From: an uncultured Bacteroidales bacterium
GTDB taxonomy: Bacteria > Bacteroidota > Bacteroidia > Bacteroidales > WCHB1-69
Assembly: GCA_937901455.1 (NCBI GenBank)
Contig: CALDIA010000206.1
Location: forward strand, 1-11,147
Direction of reading: 5' to 3'
DNA: 11,147 nucleotides
Below are positions 1 through 8,026 of this stretch, piece by piece (positions within the stretch are counted from its first letter, which is position 1; each line of letters opens with the position of its first letter). Below the pieces are notes generated by a model. It searched no databases, was not told the origin of the DNA, and saw only the letters and a list, made by a program, of their open reading frames with translations. The position numbers and the translations under genes are program-made.

Positions 1-24
1 TAGGTTAGGCAAATACCTTGAACA

Positions 25-55
25 GCGGGAAGCAGTCGGGCTTCACGCTTTTTTT
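25..55 (+). terminator. Rho-independent terminator of an upstream gene
   Basis: A 9-base stem (25-33 with 40-48, one G/A mismatch at 28/45) closes a 6-base loop and is followed directly by seven T residues (49-55). This is the classical intrinsic terminator form. It probably ends a plus-strand gene lying left of the window and separates it from the operon that begins at 94. The reverse strand lacks a matching T tract on the other side, so it looks one-directional. Confidence 0.75.
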
Positions 56-76
56 GTAATTATTCGTAAAATTGAA

Positions 77-85
77 GAGGAGGAG
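77..85 (+). promoter_or_regulatory. Strong Shine-Dalgarno site for the first operon gene
   Basis: GAGGAGGAG ends 8 bases before the ATG at 94 and contains a perfect AGGAGG core. It fixes the start of the lipoprotein gene. Bacteroidota genes usually rely on A-rich leaders rather than strong Shine-Dalgarno pairing, so a perfect core here is unusual. Downstream genes of the operon have weaker sites, except the nuclease gene (GGGAGA at 10019-10024). Confidence 0.7.
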
Positions 86-93
86 AAAACACT

Positions 94-1362
94 ATGAAGA
101 CAAAAACACTAAAAACGATGATTTGGGGAATTATGGCTGCTGTAGTTGTGTCCCTGTTTGTATCATGTAGTGGTGATATCAATAGTAACGGTGATTCACA
201 TTTTGATCCCGATGGGCATTATCTTGTTGATTCGTCTATTACAGTCACTAAAGCAGTCCCGCTTTCACGGGTGAAATTTTATGTTGAAGTTTCTGGAAGC
301 ATGAATGGCTTCTTTAGGGCAAATCAACCTACGGATTTCAAACGAGACGTTTGGCAAATCATGAGCTATTATTCGGCATTGACACCAGAAATAACCATTC
401 TGACCAACGATGGTAGCCAAGGAGCAAGCTATCAGCCTAAGGATTTCCAGACGAGAATGAATACGGGGTCGTTTGTCTCTACGGCTTCTACCAAAGTCCC
501 TTTGATGCTTCAGTCAATTATTGCCAACTTGGACGCGGATAATGGCGAGGTGGCCGTCCTTATTTCGGACATGAAATATAGTCCAGTAGGGCAAGCTGCC
601 CCCAAGGTACTATTGACACAATACAGCACTGATGTCAGCAAGATCTTTGGCCAATATGGAAAGGCAATAAGTCTGGTTTGCGCTACATCCAATTATCTGG
701 ATAGAAGGGGAGCATCGGTCTGCGACACTTCGCCTTATTATTTCCTAATCATAGGCGACGACAGTGGTGTTGCAGAAATGCGTGACGGTATTTCTACCTT
801 ACTAACCAATGCCGGCAGATTCGTTGACAACATTGAAAGCGGGTTTGACTATGGCAAAATTAAGGAAGGTTTTGGCATTCCGAAAAAATGTTTCCAGATG
901 GACACGAACGAGCCAACATTCGTTGAGTACGAAGAGGCCGATTCTTACGATACCTGTATCATCAATCTAAAAGTGGATTTGGCGCCATACCGATGGATTA
1001 TGACTGATAAAAGCTATTTTACAAATGCTTTCAAAGCAGAGACGCTTTATGGGACAACCCTTATTGTTGATGACGTGAACATTGCAGCACAAAACATCAC
1101 TGACAAGCAACTGAAACGTACAGCAGAGGCCACGGTAAGACTAAAGCTGTTCAATATGCCGACAGACTCTGATGTCATCGTATGGACATTAGAGTTGCCA
1201 GACACGGATTACACCTTGTTTTGGCAATTCTGTGGAGCAACTGCCGAAGAAGATGTTACCAAATCATATTCCATTGAAGATTTCCTTGTTGGAATGTTCT
1301 ATGGTGGTGTGGTCAATACAACGCTTAAACCCAATTACATTTTAGTATCGAAAAACAGTTAA
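94..1362 (+). CDS. VWA-like lipoprotein with a variant MIDAS motif
   Basis: Predicted lipoprotein of 422 residues. Residues 1-24 form a basic then hydrophobic signal ending in LFVS before Cys25, an acceptable Bacteroidota lipobox; the mature protein would be lipidated and outside the cytoplasm. Residues 59-70 form a beta strand followed by E65-V-S-G-S69-M, which matches the first metal-binding (MIDAS) motif DxSxS of von Willebrand A domains with Glu in place of Asp. A later strand ends in ISD159, a good candidate for the third MIDAS loop, and Thr133 lies where the second MIDAS Thr would be expected. The C-terminal 200 residues are not recognised. The start is fixed by the Shine-Dalgarno site at 77-85. 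It leads an eight-gene operon and is followed after 4 bases by a membrane protein. VWA domains usually bind protein partners, so an envelope sensor or adaptor is plausible. The VWA call rests on motif reading only. Confidence 0.7.
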   Translation: MKTKTLKTMIWGIMAAVVVSLFVSCSGDINSNGDSHFDPDGHYLVDSSITVTKAVPLSRVKFYVEVSGSMNGFFRANQPTDFKRDVWQIMSYYSALTPEITILTNDGSQGASYQPKDFQTRMNTGSFVSTASTKVPLMLQSIIANLDADNGEVAVLISDMKYSPVGQAAPKVLLTQYSTDVSKIFGQYGKAISLVCATSNYLDRRGASVCDTSPYYFLIIGDDSGVAEMRDGISTLLTNAGRFVDNIESGFDYGKIKEGFGIPKKCFQMDTNEPTFVEYEEADSYDTCIINLKVDLAPYRWIMTDKSYFTNAFKAETLYGTTLIVDDVNIAAQNITDKQLKRTAEATVRLKLFNMPTDSDVIVWTLELPDTDYTLFWQFCGATAEEDVTKSYSIEDFLVGMFYGGVVNTTLKPNYILVSKNS

Positions 1363-1366
1363 TCGT

Positions 1367-1810
1367 ATGAAACTACTGAAATTATATCAATGGATTGCAG
1401 GAAAGATGACGGATTTTCTAAGTCAATTCCAAAACAATGAAAGTTTTTATCAACAAGCCAGGGCTTTTTGGAATAAGCTGGAAGGTGTCTCTGTCATTAT
1501 GTTGATTATTTTTGTCGTAATAGGGATAGCACTTGCTTTTTCCTATTATAAGCCTTACAATAACAGACCGGGGCGACACTATGCTCCAAAGCACTGGGTT
1601 GTATTCTTGTCTCTAACATTTCTGGTGACTTTTATATTGACTTTGGGATTTGAATATATTGCCGTGACACCTCATCTTGAAGGAGCATTGTGGCTTGAAA
1701 CTAGAATTGCACTTGGGAATGGAATCTATGCCTCGGCATTGTATTTCTTGATTTCGGTTTTGTGGTGCAATGTGCTACCGACTAACGCTTATCGATTGTT
1801 TAAATTCTAA
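1367..1810 (+). CDS. Small three-helix membrane protein, unknown family
   Basis: A 147-residue protein that I do not recognise. Hydrophobic segments lie at about residues 41-61, 76-99 and 115-137. The loop between the first two is basic (K, R, R, H, K), while the loop between the second and third carries two Glu near each end, so by the positive-inside rule the first loop is cytoplasmic and the C-terminal tail (RLFKF) also cytoplasmic; the 40-residue N-terminal stretch would then be outside, which is uncertain. It starts 4 bases after the lipoprotein stop codon, implying coupled translation, and ends 12 bases before the tubulin-like gene. Its position suggests a membrane anchor or link between the lipoprotein and the cytoplasmic tubulin-like and actin-like proteins, which is inference. 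Confidence 0.7.
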   Translation: MKLLKLYQWIAGKMTDFLSQFQNNESFYQQARAFWNKLEGVSVIMLIIFVVIGIALAFSYYKPYNNRPGRHYAPKHWVVFLSLTFLVTFILTLGFEYIAVTPHLEGALWLETRIALGNGIYASALYFLISVLWCNVLPTNAYRLFKF

Positions 1811-1822
1811 ACTCTACCCGAT

Positions 1823-3220
1823 ATGAAAAAAGTTTTTGTTTTTTGCATTGGTGGTACTGGCATTCGCGTGATGAAGAACATCACGATGCTGATGGCAAGC
1901 GGAATGAGTACCAACGGATTTACCGTTGTTCCTGTCATCCTCGACCCACATTTGGATTTAGAGGAAAAGAAGAATCTGCACTCTTTGATAGAATCATACG
2001 AGGAAATATATCGACACTCGGTCAACAATGGGACATCTACGTTGAATGCCCTTGACGGCTTTTTCAATTCTGAAATGCTTACCATCGGAGAACTCAATGA
2101 ACAACTCAACGATACCCAACAAGCGGCTGGAAACAAGGAAAAGTTCCGCTCATATATCAACGTGGCCAACCTTGGCGCTGATAATGTGAACAACTATTTC
2201 GTCCAGACGCTGTTTTCAAACAAGAATCTAAACAACCCTTTGTCGGTCGGTTTCAAGGGTAATCCCAATGTCGGTACCGTAGTGCTCGGAGAAATGATTG
2301 AGGGTGCGGATTGGTTCAAAGCGTTTAAGACGCAATGCGAAAAAGACGACAGGGTGTTTATCATAAGCTCCATTTTTGGAGGAACTGGAGCATCGGGCTA
2401 TCCGTTGCTTGAAAAAAAGATTAAGGGAGCAGATGATATTCCCACAGTAAAAAATGCCCTGATGGGTGCTGTGACCGTTTTGCCGTACTACGGCCTAAAG
2501 GACCCTATGACAACGGGTAGTGACATAGATTCAGCCAACTTCTACACCAAGACGAAGGCAGCTCTTGCCTATTACCAGAACACTGTGCAATCGGATTATC
2601 TTTATTATGCCGGAGAAAAGACTTTGAGGCAGGTCTATGAGAATGATGAAAAGAAGCAAGAGGATACTGCCAACTTCATTGAACTGGTGGCCGCATCAGC
2701 CCTGTTTGATTTTCTGAAGAGAGAAAGACCCGACAGGAAACAATATATGACCAGAGCGATTGACGACGATGTGGAGTCGTTAGACCTTGTGACAATGGGC
2801 AGTGGCTATAAGGAAATTGTCAAGTGTATTGCCGACTATATGGTTTTGAGGACCTTCATTCAAAATCTTCCCAACGAGAAATACTTCCCATTGAAGAAGA
2901 ATAGAGGTCTTGACGAAGGCTTTTATAGAGATTCGGCATTCCAATCATTGGTTCGCTTTTCCGAGAAATATTATCAGTGGTATTATGAACTATCGACGAA
3001 CAAGCGGGCGTTTGCTCCATTGCACTACGACGACATTAGGCATATGGATGGATGGGTAAAAACCATCGACCTTGATGCGAAAGACGACTCCTACTATTTG
3101 CTTCGCATGATTGAGGCAAGCAATAGATACACAAAGAAGGATCATAGCAACAAATTCAGGTTCTTCCTGCAATTCGCCTATGAAGCAATAAATAGTTACA
3201 CACAGAAAATAATGAAATAA
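1823..3220 (+). CDS. FtsZ/tubulin-like GTPase family protein
   Basis: A 465-residue soluble protein with two glycine-rich loops placed as in the tubulin/FtsZ superfamily. Residues 4-15 give strand VFVF then C-I-G-G-T-G, matching the first nucleotide loop (FtsZ has GVGGAG-type sequence). Residues 181-192 give a hydrophobic strand then GGTGASG (186-192), matching the tubulin signature loop GGGTG(T/S)G with one Gly fewer. Around residues 275-300 a stretch ending in FIELVAASALFDF resembles the corresponding helix in bacterial tubulin-like proteins of the Tubulin_2 type, as I remember them. I could not identify a convincing catalytic T7 loop. Such proteins bind GTP and may polymerise; non-division members have been proposed to act in membrane remodelling. 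It sits between a membrane protein and an actin-like ATPase gene that starts 3 bases after its stop. It is not cell-division FtsZ, given its sequence and context. Confidence 0.75.
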   Translation: MKKVFVFCIGGTGIRVMKNITMLMASGMSTNGFTVVPVILDPHLDLEEKKNLHSLIESYEEIYRHSVNNGTSTLNALDGFFNSEMLTIGELNEQLNDTQQAAGNKEKFRSYINVANLGADNVNNYFVQTLFSNKNLNNPLSVGFKGNPNVGTVVLGEMIEGADWFKAFKTQCEKDDRVFIISSIFGGTGASGYPLLEKKIKGADDIPTVKNALMGAVTVLPYYGLKDPMTTGSDIDSANFYTKTKAALAYYQNTVQSDYLYYAGEKTLRQVYENDEKKQEDTANFIELVAASALFDFLKRERPDRKQYMTRAIDDDVESLDLVTMGSGYKEIVKCIADYMVLRTFIQNLPNEKYFPLKKNRGLDEGFYRDSAFQSLVRFSEKYYQWYYELSTNKRAFAPLHYDDIRHMDGWVKTIDLDAKDDSYYLLRMIEASNRYTKKDHSNKFRFFLQFAYEAINSYTQKIMK

Positions 3221-3223
3221 GGT

Positions 3224-6200
3224 ATGGCAAAAGTTGATTTAAATATTGTTGACCGTGGCACATCGAAAAGCGATTGGTCAGCAGAAGATGTTGCTTTGAC
3301 CGCAGAACATCTTGACGATGTTATGGAACAGAAAACCGACAATAGCGGCGCTTTGAACTCATTGCCCACACCTTTTGCCAGGTTTTTTGTCGCTCGCGAA
3401 GCTTTTAGAAGAGTCAATGAAGAGAAGTTGGACCCAAAGAAAGCGGCGGGCTTTGCCTATACACAATTGGTCTCAGACATCCTTGATATCTATGAACTGT
3501 TGTTTAATTTGAAATACCACAAGAACAACACTTGGAAAGATGGTCAGAAGCTCGAACTGAGAGAATGGGATAGCAAGGAGAATCTCGACTATCTCAAAAC
3601 GAAGATGCCTGTTTTATATAATTCTGTTGTGGATTACTACAAGACAGATATCATCGAGGACAAACTGTATTTTCTCGTCTATACCGAGAATGGCAAAGAA
3701 GTGTTGTTGGCTTGCAGTTCCCCTATTACAGGATTTGTCACGCCTCCAGATATGGACAAGGCCATCCTGAAGAAGGATAATACCGCTACTATCTGTTTTG
3801 CTGGTGAGCAATATCAAAACCTGCATATTAGGAGAAAATCAGGTGGGGAGTATTTTAGAGGCGATGTCAGACTGTTTGACAAGAGGGAGGCAGAGTTCAA
3901 GAATTACATGTATTCAATGTTGTTTGGCACAGATACTCTTGATCAGAGATTTAAAGCGATTAAGGAATATGTGCGTAGTTTCAAGAACGACCCTGAAATA
4001 CGCAATGACTTCAGATTAAAGACAACTCCGGTGTTGACCGACCAGAATGACGGTTTGGTGATAAACGGCCTTCATATTCAATCTTCTGATGAGATTGACA
4101 TCAACAGCTATTTCACTGACACCATGATACGGGTGCCTTATCGCATTTCGAGAGACACCTTCAAATCTGTCGTTTATCAGAATGATGTTCAAGGAAGAGA
4201 CTATGACTATCTGTTGCCTTTCAAGCCAGAGGTTATGAACTTGTTTGATGGAAATGACTTGGACTCTGATATTCACATCAACAGAAATTCAGTAACGGTT
4301 ACATTGCGCTATAATGGCAAGGAATACTCGAAAGAATACTCACAAGACACCTTCCGTGCTGGTCACGGAAGAATTGTTGACCTACAAGGTGCAAAGATTA
4401 GTTTCGACCTTGGTGTTTTCCCCAATATCCTTTCCTATAAGGATGTCGAAAACAATTACTTCAAGGTGCTCGTGGTAGCAGCCGATGAAGATGCTGATGC
4501 CCCCAACTTCAACATCGACCAAATCAATCTTGCATTTTTTAAGCAAGCAGAAAATGGTTTCAAGCAAATAAAAGAAGTCGTTCCAGAAGACATGGCTGAA
4601 TATGGCGTGGAGCCTGCTGCGGTTCGCTCACGGCAAAAGACAGATGTGGAAGAAAGCGGAACCAAGTTCTACGAGCTGTTTAACACGTCGTTTGACATGA
4701 TTGAAGTCAATGTAATGGGCGACACTGGTTTGCTGATGCCAGTTTGGCAACACAGTCAGGCCAGTAATGAAACCTTTACTTATGCGATTGACCTTGGAAC
4801 GTCTAACACGTTCATGTCGCGTTGTAAGAACGACAGCCAAGGTAATCCAGATCTTAGCAAAAAGCCCGAACTCTTCAGGATGGATAAGACGATGGTGAAT
4901 TACATGCATGAGTATTCAGACGACACTCAGTATTCCATCACTCGACGCATAGAAGATTCGATTTTCGACAAGGCGAGAAAGAAAATCAAGACGGAATTTG
5001 TACCACCTGTCATTGATGGCAAGGAGTATAGGTTCCCTATCCGTACTGCTTTATGCGGCATTCACAATAAAACCAAAAAGCCGAAATTGTTTGACAACCA
5101 CAACATCGCTTTCTTCTACGAGAAACTTATGGCGAACGATGACCAGGATGTGAACACCGACATCAAGTGGGAACAAGACGAGGACAAACTGCGCGTCTTT
5201 GTCAGGGAACTGCTGCTCATCATCAAGTGTGACATTTTGCAAAGGAATGGCGATCTTGACAGAACCAATCTTGTTTGGTTTAGTCCTTTGAGCTTCATGG
5301 GGAACACGAGGGAAGTGTATCAGAACATCTGGAATACTGAGCCAAAGAAAATCCTATTCATCCAGCCACAGCAAATCGTTCGCTATTCTGAATCCGAGGT
5401 TCCCTATTACTACTACAAGAAGATGGACTACATCAAGAATTCTGATTCAGTTACTGTCATTGACATTGGTGGTGGTTCGACTGATTTCGTGTACTTCAAG
5501 GATAATGAGCCGCAGGTCGCCAATTCCGTCCATTTCGGATGCGATGTGCTTTGGGAAAACGGTTTTAATGCTTATGCTAATGTGCGCGAGAATGGTATTT
5601 TCAAGAAATATGTTGACATTATTCGTTTCCAAAGGAAAGACCTTGAGGACTTGAACGAGTGCTTTAAGAATGTTGATTCTGTGAAGACCAAAGATGTCAT
5701 CAATTTCTGGCTGAGCAATGCCAAGGATTGTGACATCGTCAAGTTCATGAGCCAGGACTTCAAGCCTGTGTTTGTTTATCATTTAACCAGCATTCTTTAT
5801 TACATGGCCAACATGTATAAGGATAAAGGGCTTGAAGCACCGAGAACCGTGGTGTTCAGCGGAAACGGAAGTAAGTACATCGACAACTTCATTTCGGGCG
5901 AAAGCGGTGTGTTGAAGAAAATCATCGACTTGATTTTTGCAACAGTCTTTGGTGGAACGCACGATATAAACATTAAGCTTCCCGAGGAGCGCAAGGAGTC
6001 AACCTGTTATGGCGGATTGTATCGCGACAAGAACGCTCCAATAGTTAAGGATATTGTTTATCAAGGCGATGTGACGAGAAGCTATGAAAAAGTCGGCGAC
6101 ATGAACAATAATCTGGATTCCTTAAAATCGGCCCTACTGAGCAAGTATAAGGAACTTGCTGCCTTATACAAGTCCGTACTTGATTTGCTTAAGCAGGAAA

Positions 6201-6385
6201 AAATCATCGACGGGACTTCAGATACTCGTCGTTATGTCGGCAAGGCAGAGGAAGATATGGGTACACCTTTCACCACTTACTACAAGACACAAGTCAAGGA
6301 AAAGTATGGAGAAGAAGTTATCTATAACGATTCCGTGTTTTTCTTGCCTGTGATTAACAAGGTTTTTGAAATGACTAAAATCTAA
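3224..6385 (+). CDS. Hsp70/actin-like ATPase with long N-terminal region
   Basis: A 1053-residue protein without a signal peptide or clear membrane helices. The C-terminal half carries the three nucleotide motifs of the actin/Hsp70 ATPase fold in the right order: phosphate-1 DLGTSNT at residues 523-529, phosphate-2 DIGGGSTD at 747-754, and the adenosine motif SGNGS at 879-883. About 510 residues precede the fold and I do not recognise them; they look mixed beta and include an SSP-containing hydrophobic stretch near residues 163-176. The last 70 residues after 980 are helix-rich. The phosphate-1 motif thus lies far inside the protein, whereas in DnaK or MreB it lies near the N-terminus. The family hydrolyses ATP to drive filament or conformational change. 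The gene starts 3 bases after the tubulin-like gene and ends 4 bases before the MotA-like gene, so all are likely made together. ATPase assignment is firm; cellular role is unknown. Confidence 0.85.
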   Translation: MAKVDLNIVDRGTSKSDWSAEDVALTAEHLDDVMEQKTDNSGALNSLPTPFARFFVAREAFRRVNEEKLDPKKAAGFAYTQLVSDILDIYELLFNLKYHKNNTWKDGQKLELREWDSKENLDYLKTKMPVLYNSVVDYYKTDIIEDKLYFLVYTENGKEVLLACSSPITGFVTPPDMDKAILKKDNTATICFAGEQYQNLHIRRKSGGEYFRGDVRLFDKREAEFKNYMYSMLFGTDTLDQRFKAIKEYVRSFKNDPEIRNDFRLKTTPVLTDQNDGLVINGLHIQSSDEIDINSYFTDTMIRVPYRISRDTFKSVVYQNDVQGRDYDYLLPFKPEVMNLFDGNDLDSDIHINRNSVTVTLRYNGKEYSKEYSQDTFRAGHGRIVDLQGAKISFDLGVFPNILSYKDVENNYFKVLVVAADEDADAPNFNIDQINLAFFKQAENGFKQIKEVVPEDMAEYGVEPAAVRSRQKTDVEESGTKFYELFNTSFDMIEVNVMGDTGLLMPVWQHSQASNETFTYAIDLGTSNTFMSRCKNDSQGNPDLSKKPELFRMDKTMVNYMHEYSDDTQYSITRRIEDSIFDKARKKIKTEFVPPVIDGKEYRFPIRTALCGIHNKTKKPKLFDNHNIAFFYEKLMANDDQDVNTDIKWEQDEDKLRVFVRELLLIIKCDILQRNGDLDRTNLVWFSPLSFMGNTREVYQNIWNTEPKKILFIQPQQIVRYSESEVPYYYYKKMDYIKNSDSVTVIDIGGGSTDFVYFKDNEPQVANSVHFGCDVLWENGFNAYANVRENGIFKKYVDIIRFQRKDLEDLNECFKNVDSVKTKDVINFWLSNAKDCDIVKFMSQDFKPVFVYHLTSILYYMANMYKDKGLEAPRTVVFSGNGSKYIDNFISGESGVLKKIIDLIFATVFGGTHDINIKLPEERKESTCYGGLYRDKNAPIVKDIVYQGDVTRSYEKVGDMNNNLDSLKSALLSKYKELAALYKSVLDLLKQEKIIDGTSDTRRYVGKAEEDMGTPFTTYYKTQVKEKYGEEVIYNDSVFFLPVINKVFEMTKI

Positions 6386-6389
6386 AGAA

Positions 6390-8015
6390 ATGCATGTTGT
6401 AAGCTGGATAGTATCGGCGATTGCATTCGTCGTATGCTTTATCTTTCAGTTGAGATATTTTAAGGAAACCTCAAGGTTTCGGGATTTGTTTTCTGGCTTT
6501 TTTGACAAGTCAGAAGATTATGGAACCGAAGAGAAAAGCACTGAAAATGGAGAAACCGTAACCCAACTGAAGCCGGTCGGGAAAACCAGTTCTGATTTGA
6601 ATGTGTTGATTGAAGAAATCAACCATTATGTGATGAAGACCAAAGGCACAACGGATTTTGCAGTCATTCAGAACAAAGTTGAACGCAAATTGAACATGAG
6701 GTATGATCAATCTGTCGCCAAATTGTCTTTCCCCACCTACATCGGTTTGATGGGAACCTTCCTTGGCGTTTTTATGGGTATTTTCATGTTCATCTTGGGC
6801 TTCGATACTGCAGGAGGCATTTCTGACACTTCCATCAAGAATCTGCTCATCGGTGTCCTTGTTTCAATGTCAACCAGCTTGGTCGGATTGTTCCTAACCA
6901 CATGGAACAATGCCAGGGCTGGAGAAGCGAGAAAGAAGATTGAAGAAGATAAAAACGAGTTTTATGATTTTGTTCAGACTGAGTTAATGCCCACGCTGGA
7001 TGTCAGTATGGTAGCTGCTATCACCAAACTACATGAAACAGTTGACCGTTTTGAGCCAGCATTTGACAGGGTCATTAACCGTTTCCAAGACACGTTTGAT
7101 ACTTGCACAAAGGCATTTGGCGATAGCTTTGAAAAGAATGTTAGGGCAGTTGCTAATGCGGTGGATGTGATGGGTAAAAACATGGATAAGATCAATGAGA
7201 ACATTGACCTCCAGAAGAAATTGATAGATACATTCAAGAGCGGTGAACTTGTGCAAGGTCTTGACAGATACATTGAAGCATCGAACAACTTTGTCAGTAT
7301 CACACAGTCGCTCAACAAGTTTGAAGAGGCTCGCAGGATGATGTTGGCAGCCACGCAAGAAGCCATCAATCTTCAGAATGCCTATAGTGATTCCTTGCAG
7401 GTTCCGCGTGAAGTTGCCGTGCGTATCAATCAGATACTGGATAGAATCAAAGAATTCGAAGAGAATGTCAATCGCGTTGGTGGCATGATGAACCGAAGGG
7501 AAATCTTGGGCAATGATGTTGTGAATGCCATTGAAGATCAACTGAAAGGCATTTCAAAGAAGGGTAAGATTGCAGACAAGTATCTGGAAATGGCCGATGG
7601 CCGCTTAGAGGATTTGTACGCTCAACAGACCAAGGTTATCAGTGAAATGAATAGGCGTTATAAAGAAGCTCTTGAAGGCCACATGGAAGGCTTTGAAAAG
7701 ATGATGGAACGTCAAACCGAAGAGCTTGAAAAGCGCCATGATGAATTTATGAAGGCTATTGAGGAGCGACTGTCCATTGAGGATGTGCGCCAAGAATTTG
7801 TGAATTTGGGCAAACTGAAGGATATAGATGGAAAGATGGCCGAAGTTTCAAAGCGTGTGCCCACCTCTGACGAAATACAAAAGGCTGTTCAAAAGGCCAT
7901 GCAAGATGCAGTTCAACCAATTCAGAAGGAATTGGATGAAATGAAGAAAGACTTTAGAAAGCAAATGGAAGAATCCAAATCTGGCGTCTTTGGAGGCTTG
8001 TTTGGTAGGCGTTGA
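6390..8015 (+). CDS. MotA/TolQ/ExbB-family channel with long tail (ZorA-like)
   Basis: A 541-residue inner-membrane protein. Transmembrane segments lie at about residues 3-24, 115-137 and 150-172. The second holds the family signature P-T-Y-I-G-L-M-G-T-F-L-G (115-126) and the third a matching Ser/Thr-rich helix, LVSMSTSLVGLFLTT (157-171), as in MotA, TolQ, ExbB and ZorA, where these residues line an ion channel. From 175 to about 530 the chain is almost entirely charged and helical, a long cytoplasmic tail predicted to be coiled coil, ending in a Gly-rich FGGLFGRR. ZorA of Zorya anti-phage systems has the same layout of three membrane helices plus a long intracellular tail. The next gene is its MotB/OmpA-type partner. 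The two would form an ion-driven rotary or gating complex; the tail may reach the cytoplasmic partners encoded beside it. TolQ and ExbB lack such a tail, so ZorA-like is the best comparison, but orthology is not proven. Confidence 0.85.
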   Translation: MHVVSWIVSAIAFVVCFIFQLRYFKETSRFRDLFSGFFDKSEDYGTEEKSTENGETVTQLKPVGKTSSDLNVLIEEINHYVMKTKGTTDFAVIQNKVERKLNMRYDQSVAKLSFPTYIGLMGTFLGVFMGIFMFILGFDTAGGISDTSIKNLLIGVLVSMSTSLVGLFLTTWNNARAGEARKKIEEDKNEFYDFVQTELMPTLDVSMVAAITKLHETVDRFEPAFDRVINRFQDTFDTCTKAFGDSFEKNVRAVANAVDVMGKNMDKINENIDLQKKLIDTFKSGELVQGLDRYIEASNNFVSITQSLNKFEEARRMMLAATQEAINLQNAYSDSLQVPREVAVRINQILDRIKEFEENVNRVGGMMNRREILGNDVVNAIEDQLKGISKKGKIADKYLEMADGRLEDLYAQQTKVISEMNRRYKEALEGHMEGFEKMMERQTEELEKRHDEFMKAIEERLSIEDVRQEFVNLGKLKDIDGKMAEVSKRVPTSDEIQKAVQKAMQDAVQPIQKELDEMKKDFRKQMEESKSGVFGGLFGRR

Positions 8016-8026
8016 TACTGAGCGTT

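Noticed and set aside
67..74. TAAAATTG as a -7 promoter box for the operon
   Set aside because: One mismatch to TAnnTTTG and no TTTG-like element about 20 bases upstream; too weak to list as a promoter.
1823..3220. Cell-division FtsZ
   Set aside because: The glycine loops match only loosely, the rest differs, and the neighbours are not ftsA or ftsQ.
7029..7541. 170-codon open frame on the minus strand
   Set aside because: Antisense to the well-supported MotA-like tail and without any recognisable protein features.
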